A model generated the notes under the pieces. It had not been told where the DNA came from and ran no database searches. It worked only from the letters and a program-made list of their open reading frames with translations. Position numbers and translations under genes: made by a program. A stretch of DNA of 64,000 nucleotides from a virus, in IMG/VR virus record IMGVR_UViG_3300032893_000016, positions 34,147 to 98,146 of that record, one strand, 5' to 3'. Below, one piece after another: positions 40,516 to 48,283 of this stretch (position 1 is its first letter; every line of letters starts with the position of its first letter).

Positions 40516-40554
40516 GAATAGTGGTTCAGTTCAAGAACAATAATACCACTATTC
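40516..40554 (-). terminator. Perfect 10-bp inverted repeat around a stop codon
   Basis: GAATAGTGGT (40516-40525) and ACCACTATTC (40545-40554) form a stem with a 19-base loop at the end of the DUF2786 gene; the stop codon TAG lies in it. No T-run follows, so it may slow ribosomes or protect RNA rather than terminate. Confidence 0.45.
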
Positions 40555-41247
40555 TTTCAAAGCTTTATGCGTACTTTGCTTGACCTGACGATCGAGGCCG
40601 ATGGCATCCGCGGCCCGGAAACCGGCCACAGCGCCCTCTTCGTCCACCTCAACCATGGACTCTCGAATTTGAGGCTTGAAGCGCTCGTCAAAGGCCGCCT
40701 GAACCTGCTTCCCAAGACCGATGGGCACTGGCAGCCGGGAACCGTCCCCGCCGTCCACGCCCTTCTTTTCGGCCTCTGCCAGCAACAGGATCACCCGCTG
40801 GTCAAGGCGCACGGCCGCCGCATGGCGGAAGGCTTTTTCGTAATTGGCGGAAAGGTCTGGTTGCGCGGCCTTAATCGACTGGACCGCCCGGTCGATAGCC
40901 TGCTTTAAGTAGGCAGCGGCCAAGGTGGAAACCTGCACGTTGAGCGTGTGGCCATAAAGCAACATGATCGTGGAGCCATCCGCTTCACTGATCGTGTAGG
41001 CGCAGGTGCAATAGTTCAGCCGCGCGCCAGCCTGCCACACAATGCGCTCCCACTCGGAAACCATCGCCGGCTCGGTGTGGAACAGGACGAAGTCTTCTGG
41101 CCGCTGCTTCAGGTCGGCCAAGGTCAGGTTGTGCCGGGCCATCAGCGCGTGGAGCTTTTCCAGCGCCGACATGGCCTCATGCTCGTTGCTGCTTTGGGAC
41201 AGCGCCAGCAATTTGCGGGCGCGTTCTATGATGCTGCTGTCAGTCAT
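40549..41247 (-). CDS. DUF2786-type protein
   Basis: 232 residues from ATG at 41247, overlapping the previous stop by 8 bases. Residues 5-45 (IIERARKLLALSQSSNEHEA, then ALMARHNLTLADL) are the DUF2786 helical hairpin; a second domain follows (TLAAAYLKQAIDRAV). The family is found in phages and integrative elements; function unknown. Confidence 0.8.
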   Translation of the reverse strand: MTDSSIIERARKLLALSQSSNEHEAMSALEKLHALMARHNLTLADLKQRPEDFVLFHTEPAMVSEWERIVWQAGARLNYCTCAYTISEADGSTIMLLYGHTLNVQVSTLAAAYLKQAIDRAVQSIKAAQPDLSANYEKAFRHAAAVRLDQRVILLLAEAEKKGVDGGDGSRLPVPIGLGKQVQAAFDERFKPQIRESMVEVDEEGAVAGFRAADAIGLDRQVKQSTHKALKE

Positions 41248-41476
41248 GTTGCTGCCCCGGATGAAACTTTGGGGTGTACTCAACACGGCCATCACAGTGC
41301 ACAGTCGCGACATGTTCGGCATTTTTAATACCGAAGGCATCGAGCGACTTGGTGGACTGGCAGGCGTAAAAGCTAAGGGGGCCATCTCCCAACCTGAAGC
41401 ATCGTACGTCGTAGGAGACCTGCTCCTTACGAGCGTTCTTTTGTGCTTCGTCGAACGCGAATTCTCGTAGACCCAT
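41240..41476 (-). CDS. Unknown 78-aa protein with strong RBS
   Basis: ATG at 41476 behind CCTCAGGAGGGC (41483-41494) and a promoter-like box at 41503-41531. Acidic alpha/beta protein. First gene of an operon with the DUF2786 gene. Confidence 0.65.
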   Translation of the reverse strand: MGLREFAFDEAQKNARKEQVSYDVRCFRLGDGPLSFYACQSTKSLDAFGIKNAEHVATVHCDGRVEYTPKFHPGQQHD

Positions 41477-41502
41477 TTTTCAGCCCTCCTGAGGCATACC
41501 AC

Positions 41503-41531
41503 CATATAGGGGTTGCCCGGCCCGGCTGCAA
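41503..41531 (-). promoter_or_regulatory. Promoter-like boxes upstream of 41476 gene
   Basis: On the minus strand TTGCAG (41526-41531) is followed 17 bases later by TATATG (41503-41508), a sigma-70-like layout. The 10-mer ACCATATAGG recurs at 42371-42380 in the same place before another gene. Preceded by AAGTACTT. Confidence 0.5.
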
Positions 41532-41539
41532 GTACTTAA

Positions 41540-41926
41540 TTACAGCTTATTATCTCGATACGCGATGATGACCTTCTCAGCCAGTTGTTGGGCGTCCGGA
41601 CCCAAGTCGTGCCACAACATATCAGGCAAGGCACTAGCCTCTTGGGCGAACCGGCCTAGGTACTTCTTCCTGCTTTCACCGGGCTTCTTTTTGATCTCCA
41701 TGATGGACACCAGCCGGAAGCAAGCAGTCCTCAAAGTGTCGCCCGCGATCTTTGCTTCGAGCGGCACGATCTTGTTGTAGCGATACTCAATTGCGCGCTG
41801 GATCAACTTCTCTTTTTCTTCCGAGCTCTTGGCCTTGATGGCGCGTACCAGCAAAGCGTCGACATGGCTTAAAAGGTATTTGAGCTGCGCACTCGTGTTA
41901 ACTTTCTTTTGCTTGTAGAAAGGCAT
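41540..41926 (-). CDS. Protein sharing a module with the H1-like protein
   Basis: 128 residues from the ATG at 41926. N-terminal helices (QLKYLLSHVDALLVRAIKAK) and a C-terminal module (KKPGESRKKYLGRFAQEASA, LGPDAQQLAEK) that matches the first 50 residues of the 29854-30519 protein. Suggests a recurring small domain, perhaps DNA- or protein-binding. Terminated downstream by its own stop at 41540. Confidence 0.65.
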   Translation of the reverse strand: MPFYKQKKVNTSAQLKYLLSHVDALLVRAIKAKSSEEKEKLIQRAIEYRYNKIVPLEAKIAGDTLRTACFRLVSIMEIKKKPGESRKKYLGRFAQEASALPDMLWHDLGPDAQQLAEKVIIAYRDNKL

Positions 41927-41950
41927 GCTGACCTCCAAATGCAAAAAGCA

Positions 41951-41998
41951 AGAAGGCCACCCCGGTACCAATTTTAACACCCAACGGGATGGCCTTCT
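41951..41998 (-). terminator. Rho-independent terminator after 42040-42330 gene
   Basis: AGAAGGCCA (41951-41959) pairs with TGGCCTTCT (41990-41998), extended by CCCG/CGGG; the minus-strand continuation is TGCTTTTTGC. Good stem plus T-run, just past the gene ending at 42040. Confidence 0.7.
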
Positions 41999-42039
41999 CT
42001 CCGCGCCGTTGTAGCACGTCCGGCAGCGGTGGCTAACTT

Positions 42040-42330
42040 TTACGCCGGCACAGATTCCTTGGCCAGCCGCTCGGCGGTGGCAAAGATATCGATGTCATCG
42101 GCCGTCTTCTCCGCACCAAGCTGGAGGACCAGCGCCGTGGCAAGGCCAGCCGCGCCACACTCGATACAATCGAGAGCAGACGACTGAACAGTGACGCCAT
42201 TGTCCTGATCGAAGTCGACATCGGCCAGATAAGAGTCGTTGCCTTGGGCAACCCGGACGCCGATAAAAGCAGCCTCAACAAACCTGTCTTCCCTGCGCAC
42301 AATGCGCGCAGTAATAACGGTGATTTTCAT
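42040..42330 (-). CDS. Unknown 96-aa protein
   Basis: Beta-rich N-terminus (MKITVITARIVRREDRF) and an acidic helical end. The start follows CAGGAGAAAG. Single-gene unit between the promoter-like box at 42373 and the terminator at 41951. Function unknown. Confidence 0.65.
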   Translation of the reverse strand: MKITVITARIVRREDRFVEAAFIGVRVAQGNDSYLADVDFDQDNGVTVQSSALDCIECGAAGLATALVLQLGAEKTADDIDIFATAERLAKESVPA

Positions 42331-42372
42331 GGTAGGTCTTTCTCCTGAGTATGCGTTGAACTAACGCATAAC

Positions 42373-42400
42373 CATATAGGCCGTCCGCTCGTACAAGCAA
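42373..42400 (-). promoter_or_regulatory. Promoter-like boxes upstream of 42330 gene
   Basis: Minus-strand TTGCTT (42395-42400), 16-base spacer, TATATG (42373-42378), sharing ACCATATAGG with the box at 41501-41510. Confidence 0.5.
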
Positions 42401-42404
42401 GGGC

Positions 42405-43997
42405 TCAATCGTCGGGGCGCAGCATTTTTTCCGGGTTGCGCATCAGCGCCGCCATGAGATCATCACCTTCGCGATGGAAGTCGAGGATGCGCTGATCCAT
42501 AGTACCACGGACAGTGAAGTCCATTATGAAAGTGGTTTTGTCCTGACCGGGACGATAGGCGCGGCGCTCTCCCTGCTCGCGACCAATGGGGCTGACCGGG
42601 CTCTCATAAAAGAACTCGTAATTGGCGATGGGCAGGTCCAACGAATAGGCACCCAGGTCATTGTTCAGCACCAACCACTGCATGCCGCTGTCCGGGTCAT
42701 CGAACTCGCGGCGGATGCTGGTCTTATCTTTCGTACCGCCATACAGCCAACCATGCTTGACGCCGGCACGCTTGAGCTCTTTACAAATGCGCTGGCCTGA
42801 CCACGTGAATTGATGAAAGATGATGCCCTTGCAATCCTCCGGCACTTCCAGCACCGCCTCCATCAGATCGTCAAGCTTGGGGTTCTCCCTGAACTCGACC
42901 TGCGCCCGTTCGCCTGTCTCATCGTCGACGAAGCCAAGGAAGCCCGACGATATCTGGCGCATGCGCAGGAAGGCGTTTTTGATCTCGCGGAAATTACCGC
43001 GGCTACTTACAAACCGATTGGCTTCCTTATCTAGGTATCCTTGGGCCTCGGTAGACAGCGACACGATACGGGGCGGCACTCGTACAAGCGGCGGAAGGTC
43101 GATGCACTCATGAATTGAGTATGTAATGGATCGGTGATCCATGACACGGGCCAACTCTTCTTCCATGCTGGCCTTGAAGGTGTAATCGTAGGCGTACTTT
43201 CCTCCCCACCTATTTTTCTTTTTGGAGAAGAAGGCTTCCCGGAAGAGCTCAAGCGTGGGGCCAAGGGTTGCTCCGTGGTCGATGATGCGATACTGCGCCC
43301 ACAGCGGTGTGGGGTCGCGGCCAAAGGGGCGGCCCGCCAAAGCATAGCGGTAGTGGGTGCCCTTGGAAATCTGGTAGCACACCTTGTGGATTTTGCTGCC
43401 ATGATTGCCAACCTTGGTACTTTCATCCAGCACCAGCCCTTGCGCATTACTCGAGAGCAGCTTGATCTTCTTTGGGTCGGGCTTCATTTGCCCGCCCTCT
43501 CCATCCGCGCGCCGCACGCGCTTGGTCCCCATGTGCATCAGGCCGGGGTACGAGGCTAGGATCATGGGCGACTGCGTCTCAGCCAGAAGCATCCACTTTT
43601 CGGCCGTCGCACCATTGGCCAACGTCACGTAGCCGAGGCCAAGGTCCCACCGCGGGTCGTTGAGATGCTTCTCCCATCCGTACAGGGAACTCTCGCCGGG
43701 CGCGAGGATGATGGAACGATCGAGCTTGTAGGCATCATAGAAGTACCGCATTAGCTCCAGCGTAAGCAACGTCTTGCCGGTGCCCATGTCCAACCAGAAC
43801 AGGAACTGCGGGTAGGCCACACCCAACAGAAAGCACAGCTTCTGATGAAGCATGAGCTCGAACACTTTCTTGCGCGGGCGCGGGCGCAGCTTCCAAAGTG
43901 CTTCGTCTATGTCGTCATGCCCGAGGGCCTTCATCCAACTAAAGGAATCCCGAGGCTTGTCAAGGTAGGCGTCAATCGCGTAGCGCGTCAGAACCAC
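42405..43997 (-). CDS. SNF2-family helicase
   Basis: 530 residues. Walker A DMGTGKTLLTLELM near residue 70; DEST box GLVLDESTKVGNHGSK near 185 (DEAD-type variant); helicase C motifs LNNDLGAYSLDLPIA and YRPGQDKTTFIM near the end. A phage remodelling or fork helicase (UvsW/Gp41-accessory type). GTG start overlaps the DnaB stop. Confidence 0.88.
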   Translation of the reverse strand: MVLTRYAIDAYLDKPRDSFSWMKALGHDDIDEALWKLRPRPRKKVFELMLHQKLCFLLGVAYPQFLFWLDMGTGKTLLTLELMRYFYDAYKLDRSIILAPGESSLYGWEKHLNDPRWDLGLGYVTLANGATAEKWMLLAETQSPMILASYPGLMHMGTKRVRRADGEGGQMKPDPKKIKLLSSNAQGLVLDESTKVGNHGSKIHKVCYQISKGTHYRYALAGRPFGRDPTPLWAQYRIIDHGATLGPTLELFREAFFSKKKNRWGGKYAYDYTFKASMEEELARVMDHRSITYSIHECIDLPPLVRVPPRIVSLSTEAQGYLDKEANRFVSSRGNFREIKNAFLRMRQISSGFLGFVDDETGERAQVEFRENPKLDDLMEAVLEVPEDCKGIIFHQFTWSGQRICKELKRAGVKHGWLYGGTKDKTSIRREFDDPDSGMQWLVLNNDLGAYSLDLPIANYEFFYESPVSPIGREQGERRAYRPGQDKTTFIMDFTVRGTMDQRILDFHREGDDLMAALMRNPEKMLRPDD

Positions 43998-45442
43998 TAA
44001 TCGTCCTCGTTGTCCCCGTTCACGTCCGGAGCCTCAGCGCGCACCATATCCCAATACCTACTATTCGCCAGCCGCATACTATCAACGGCGAACTGGCCGG
44101 TCTTGTACAACTGCGACAGCAGCACCGTGAACTTATCCTCGTCGGACCGGGCCTTGTCGACGAAGATGCGCGCAAGGTTCAATTCGTGCTCCTGCGCCGT
44201 CTGGCTGTACGTCAGCACCATGTCGGCCGTTTGCAGCTTGGAGAAGTCTTCCGCCACCAACTGGCCTGTGACCAAGCGGCTGTTCATTGCCTGCCGCGAT
44301 GCCTGCGAGGGCGCGACCAGCGCGAACTTGCGGGTGTCGGCCAGCCCACGCAGCTCCTTGTACAAAAGCCCCAACCCCAGCCGCAGATTGTCCGCGCCGC
44401 CTTGGATCTTCATCAAGTCCGGATAATCGAGCAGCACCACGTCGGGCACGAAGCGCGTGGACAGCTCCAACATGTCCAGATAGCTTTCCAGCTTCTGGAC
44501 CGTGAGGGCATTGGTGGGGAACTTCTTGATGACCAGCCTGCCGAACCGATCACCCCATTGGTCCATCCGCTTGCCAAGCTTGGTACGGATGTTCGGGTCC
44601 GCGAGCCAAAGCTTCGGCATCTGTGTGCGGAACTCAAAGCCCGTCAGCCTATCCAGCTCATCAAGCGTGAAGGCCGTGCGGTCAAACTCTTCCTTGCGCT
44701 TGGCCACGGCAAACAGCGACTGCATGTAGCGCTGTGCAACCTGGGGCTCCGGCATTTCCAACGAAATGTGTAGCACCTTGGCGGACTGCAGGAGGCAATG
44801 CTTGCCGACGTGAACCACGAACCAGCTTTTGCCGCCGCCCTTGACCGCAATGAAGACGAGAAGCTCTCCCCGTGTCGGGCCAATGTTCAGGCGATCAAGG
44901 GGCGGGATGCCGATTGAGTAAGCGGTGTTGGGGCGATCCAGAAACTCGAAGACCCGGTTCTTATCGTTCAGGAACGTACCAAGGTCCATGCTGTCGGGCT
45001 GGACCCGCAGCGCATCATTGAGCATGCGCTCAACATCGTCGGAGGCCTCGGGCCCTCCTTGCTGGATACGCATGCCTGCGTTCAACAACGCAGACCGAAG
45101 GGTCTGTTTCCTGATGAACTCGTTCAGCCGGTTGAACGTAAACTCGGCGTTCAATCCGTTGGCAAGGTCCATCATGCCATTTACGATCGTGGACCAGCTC
45201 CGGTAATCCCGGTGCTTCGGATCGTCCAGCACATCGTCGAACACATCGCCAATATGGGCATCGCCGGGTGGCTTGCCATAACGCCGGCGATAGTCGAGCA
45301 GCCGGTCGGCTATATCTCGGTAGGCGATATCGAAATGGCCGGGGGCGAGCAGCCCTGCCGCTATGGCACCGAAGCGCTCATCGTAAGCCAGAAGGGTTAA
45401 AACCGACTCCTGAACCGGCGCAGATAACCTATCCTCTGCCAC
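43997..45442 (-). CDS. Replicative DnaB-like helicase
   Basis: 481 residues. Helical N-terminus (about 1-150), linker, RecA-like core: Walker A FIAVKGGGKSWFVVHV near residue 200, H1a-like HISLEMPEPQVAQRY, Walker B DVVLLDYPDLMKI near 345, and a hexamer-type end with DMVLTYSQTAQEH. In the P-loop the first Gly is Ala. GTG start; separate primase at 32154. Confidence 0.88.
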   Translation of the reverse strand: MAEDRLSAPVQESVLTLLAYDERFGAIAAGLLAPGHFDIAYRDIADRLLDYRRRYGKPPGDAHIGDVFDDVLDDPKHRDYRSWSTIVNGMMDLANGLNAEFTFNRLNEFIRKQTLRSALLNAGMRIQQGGPEASDDVERMLNDALRVQPDSMDLGTFLNDKNRVFEFLDRPNTAYSIGIPPLDRLNIGPTRGELLVFIAVKGGGKSWFVVHVGKHCLLQSAKVLHISLEMPEPQVAQRYMQSLFAVAKRKEEFDRTAFTLDELDRLTGFEFRTQMPKLWLADPNIRTKLGKRMDQWGDRFGRLVIKKFPTNALTVQKLESYLDMLELSTRFVPDVVLLDYPDLMKIQGGADNLRLGLGLLYKELRGLADTRKFALVAPSQASRQAMNSRLVTGQLVAEDFSKLQTADMVLTYSQTAQEHELNLARIFVDKARSDEDKFTVLLSQLYKTGQFAVDSMRLANSRYWDMVRAEAPDVNGDNEDD

Positions 45443-45446
45443 CCCT

Positions 45447-46292
45447 TCATTCCTGTCCCATAAACAGGTGCGTCTGGCACGAGAACCTGAATCCGCACTC
45501 CATGCAAATATCGGAGGCGTGCTTATAGTTGCGCATCGTGGCCTCGCGGTCGATCAGCCCGCTGTCCCACATGTTGGGAACCTCGCCAAAGCGCACCGCC
45601 CGCTTGTACACCGTCAGCGGGGAAATGTAAACCTTACCGCGCACTTCCTCCTGCGTGGCCCACGCCGGCACAGAAAAGTAGGGGCTGTCCGTGTCCGCGC
45701 TGACGACAAACTTGAAAGCATCAACCCGGTTGATGTAGCCGACACGCGGCTCCCGGTACACGCCTTTCGTGACCTTGGGGCTGACCACCAGCTTGACCGT
45801 TGAACGCAAGGGGTAGGGGCCATCGATGAACGGCCGCTGGATGTTGTCGCCATTGCTCTCGATCTGAACCGTGAGGCCACCGCCCGCCTCCTGCAACGCC
45901 CGGCACAGATGGGGCAGCATGGGCTGAAGCATGGGCTCCCCGCCCGTGATCACCACGAGGCTGTAGGGATAGGCCAAGACCTTGACCGATGAGAAACGAT
46001 CGTCCTCAATCGTCTTTTCGGGGGCGCACTCACGCACCGCCTTGACAACCTGCTCCACCGTCATGGACATTGAGTTCTCCAGCTCAAAGCTGGTATCGCA
46101 GAACTCGCAACCCATGCCCTCTTTCTGCCCGCGGTTGCAACCCGCCAGCCGGACAAAGACGGCCGGATGCCCGGCGTAAGGCCCCTCACCCTGAATTGTG
46201 TAGAAAATCTTTGTAACGCGCAGCAAAGGGCTCAGCCCTTCATAGTCGGCAGGACCCGCGTTCTTGTCCTGATGCTGGATGTAATGAACCAA
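45447..46292 (-). CDS. queE: QueE, 7-carboxy-7-deazaguanine synthase
   Basis: 281 residues from a TTG start with GGAG 7-8 bases upstream. IFYTIQGEGPYAGHPAVFVR leads into the radical-SAM cysteines CNRGQKEGMGCEFC (C-x9-C-x2-C, not C-x3-C-x2-C). VVITGGEPMLQPMLPH is the SAM-binding GGEP motif. Converts 6-carboxytetrahydropterin to carboxydeazaguanine for QueC. Lies 15 kb away from the other pathway genes, next to the helicase. Confidence 0.9.
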   Translation of the reverse strand: MVHYIQHQDKNAGPADYEGLSPLLRVTKIFYTIQGEGPYAGHPAVFVRLAGCNRGQKEGMGCEFCDTSFELENSMSMTVEQVVKAVRECAPEKTIEDDRFSSVKVLAYPYSLVVITGGEPMLQPMLPHLCRALQEAGGGLTVQIESNGDNIQRPFIDGPYPLRSTVKLVVSPKVTKGVYREPRVGYINRVDAFKFVVSADTDSPYFSVPAWATQEEVRGKVYISPLTVYKRAVRFGEVPNMWDSGLIDREATMRNYKHASDICMECGFRFSCQTHLFMGQE

Positions 46293-46302
46293 AGGAATCT
46301 CC

Positions 46303-46318
46303 GCCTAGCCTGCTAGGC
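46303..46318 (-). promoter_or_regulatory. Stem-loop just upstream of queE RBS
   Basis: GCCTAG...CTAGGC (46303-46308 with 46313-46318) forms a tight hairpin ending about 4 bases before the GGAG site of queE. Could regulate translation. No match to preQ1 riboswitch classes is recognised. Confidence 0.4.
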
Positions 46319-46329
46319 AGACATACCCC

Positions 46330-46569
46330 TCAGTTGTTCGCGAAGACCAACTTGGAGAAAAGGTAGCGCGCATGCCTGTACAGCAGGCCCGGCAGATACG
46401 CACCCCAAATGAAAGTCATCAGGACATGCGCGAACACATTGTACGCATACCCCAGCTTCGCGCGAGCGCCAAGGTAGGACGAAAAGCCCACCCCAAGATA
46501 GAAGCCGGTCAGCAACGCGAGAGTTGCAGCCGACAAAATCTGTACACTATGCCACACGTTACCCAACAT
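46330..46569 (-). CDS. Two-helix membrane protein (79 aa)
   Basis: ILSAATLALLTGFYLGVGF and VFAHVLMTFIWGAYLPGLLY are membrane segments; ends basic. Overlaps the upstream gene by 11 bases. Function unknown. Confidence 0.6.
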   Translation of the reverse strand: MLGNVWHSVQILSAATLALLTGFYLGVGFSSYLGARAKLGYAYNVFAHVLMTFIWGAYLPGLLYRHARYLFSKLVFANN

Positions 46570-47113
46570 TATTTTTCTGCCCTATAAAGGAAGAACCGGT
46601 ACTGCGCAATACCAACTGCTTGAGTAGCCCGTTGGACAAGTACCCGGGGAAAGCTTTTTCTATGGCTTCCGGGATTTTGTCCACATTGGCAAGTACTAGG
46701 GAAGGCGACAAGGTAGCCCACCTTAGTACATCATCGCACAAGCATTTGGCGGCCAAACGGCAGAGGGCAAGCCGGATGGTGGTCTGGTTAGGGATGCCAT
46801 GCTTGGGATCAAAAAGCAGCTCAGCCACCGGAGAGACCTTCGACGAATAGACCTTGTAGCATTTTGAACGCTTGAGAGCCGGAATGGCTGCACTGGAAAT
46901 GAGGCCCCGGTCACCTAATTCCATCATGAGGCCGTCGAAAACGAAGTCACGGTTGCTGAAATGTTCAGGGTCAGGGATACTGAACTGGCGAATTCTACTA
47001 CCGCCATCCATTGCATCCAGCGCGCGGAGCTTGCCGCGCACCTCGCTGCGCTGCTCAGGCGAGAGGCGTGGCAGCGCATCGAGCACCGTCTTCATCAACT
47101 CATTCGTAATCAT
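46559..47113 (-). CDS. Unknown 184-aa protein
   Basis: Helical N-terminus (VLDALPRLSPEQRSEVRGKL), then alpha-rich domain with LCRLAAKCLCDDVLRWATLS. No family recognised. The start overlaps the upstream stop by 4 bases. Confidence 0.6.
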   Translation of the reverse strand: MITNELMKTVLDALPRLSPEQRSEVRGKLRALDAMDGGSRIRQFSIPDPEHFSNRDFVFDGLMMELGDRGLISSAAIPALKRSKCYKVYSSKVSPVAELLFDPKHGIPNQTTIRLALCRLAAKCLCDDVLRWATLSPSLVLANVDKIPEAIEKAFPGYLSNGLLKQLVLRSTGSSFIGQKNNVG

Positions 47114-47400
47114 GTCAGCTTTGTGAGCTCCCGAACCATGAACTCGTGGAGCTGTTGCTCCGTGTCGAACCCGACACCGCCATTACCGCGGCTCCGATCC
47201 CACTCCAGCACATACTTTCCACGAGGATGCGCGCCCTTCTCATGTATGCTCACACGAGCGATCATGACCGCGCCTACATAATAGGCCCGGTCTCCGAACT
47301 GGAGCGCCTGCCACGTCAGCACCGACTTCAGCCGGGCCACGGTTCCACCCTTGCCCGTACTTGGTTTATCGACAGCGTCGGTCAGCCGGATGCGTTCCAT
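47110..47400 (-). CDS. Unknown 96-aa protein
   Basis: Small beta-rich protein with VARLKSVLTWQALQFGDRAY and an acidic Gly-rich turn. Function unknown. Confidence 0.6.
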   Translation of the reverse strand: MERIRLTDAVDKPSTGKGGTVARLKSVLTWQALQFGDRAYYVGAVMIARVSIHEKGAHPRGKYVLEWDRSRGNGGVGFDTEQQLHEFMVRELTKLT

Positions 47401-47412
47401 GCCAAAGCATAC

Positions 47413-47592
47413 TTATCGGGATTTTGTCCTCAAGGAATCCAGCACGTCAGCGGCCTCCCGCAGGTCATCCGCCCATTGCATCAGCAAGGCAGGGCGCAGC
47501 CCACGCCGGCACACAAGGATGGTGCACAAGGCCCCGGCCGTCTTGGCGACCAGCCGCCACGCACGCTCCAAACCTGCGTGCGGGGAATCCAT
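47413..47592 (-). CDS. Small helical protein (59 aa)
   Basis: ATG at 47592 overlaps the upstream stop (TGATG). Product begins MDSPHAGLERAWRLVAKTAG and ends in a helix ADDLREAADVLDSLRTKSR. Fills the gap before 47400. Function unknown. Confidence 0.5.
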   Translation of the reverse strand: MDSPHAGLERAWRLVAKTAGALCTILVCRRGLRPALLMQWADDLREAADVLDSLRTKSR

Positions 47593-48041
47593 CAGTCGCG
47601 GGTCTTACGCGCGATCTCGGTCAGCTTCTTGACGGCGGAGGGGGTCAGAACCTTCAGCTTTTTATTCAGCCTCAGCACTTCTTCTGCCGCGAACCTAGCA
47701 TCCGCCCGCGCCTTACGGTCATCGTCAGCCTGCTTGATCTTTTCGATGGCAGCATCGGGCAACACGCCCATCTTGGCAAAGCCGTACAAAACCCGAAGGC
47801 CCCTGCCGGTGTTGCCATCAATGTGCGATCCACCCAAACGAGTGTTGACATTGTTCAGGATCGAACAGTAATAACGAAAGTTGGTGCTTGACCGCGTGAT
47901 CGGCGGCAAAACCATCCAAGTGTTGCCCGCCTCCCTGAACACGGTGGCGTTCTTGATGACCTTGTCGGTCGGAAAGCGCCGCACCGGAAACCGGCCCAGC
48001 GCTTTGGGAATTGAAATGTAGAAGATGCGCTCACTTGGCAT
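47592..48041 (-). CDS. Unknown 149-aa protein
   Basis: Start at 48041 (MPSERIFYISIPKALGRFPV), overlapping the upstream gene by 11 bases. Alpha/beta N-terminus and basic helical C-terminus (RLNKKLKVLTPSAVKKLTEI). Function unknown. Confidence 0.6.
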   Translation of the reverse strand: MPSERIFYISIPKALGRFPVRRFPTDKVIKNATVFREAGNTWMVLPPITRSSTNFRYYCSILNNVNTRLGGSHIDGNTGRGLRVLYGFAKMGVLPDAAIEKIKQADDDRKARADARFAAEEVLRLNKKLKVLTPSAVKKLTEIARKTRD

Positions 48042-48225
48042 TGCTGCCTCCCTGCCTGAATGCGGTTGCGTAGCGCATGGCATCTTCGTGCTGGACATTT
48101 TCATGCCCGCGCTCCATGAAGGAACGATAACGATCGTATTCGCGACGGCCGAGGCCAAGCTCTTTGCGCCGGGCCAAAGGCAATTCGTACGCACGACCAT
48201 AATGAACGTTGACTTTCTCAGCCAT
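48031..48225 (-). CDS. Basic 64-aa protein
   Basis: Basic helical protein (AYELPLARRKELGLGRREYD) with HGNVQHED-like centre. Function unknown. Confidence 0.55.
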   Translation of the reverse strand: MAEKVNVHYGRAYELPLARRKELGLGRREYDRYRSFMERGHENVQHEDAMRYATAFRQGGSNAK

Positions 48226-48283
48226 GCAAATCTCCTAGGTGGCAAGGTGCCGGGCGTTGCGACCCGGCACCCTTCCCTAATAC

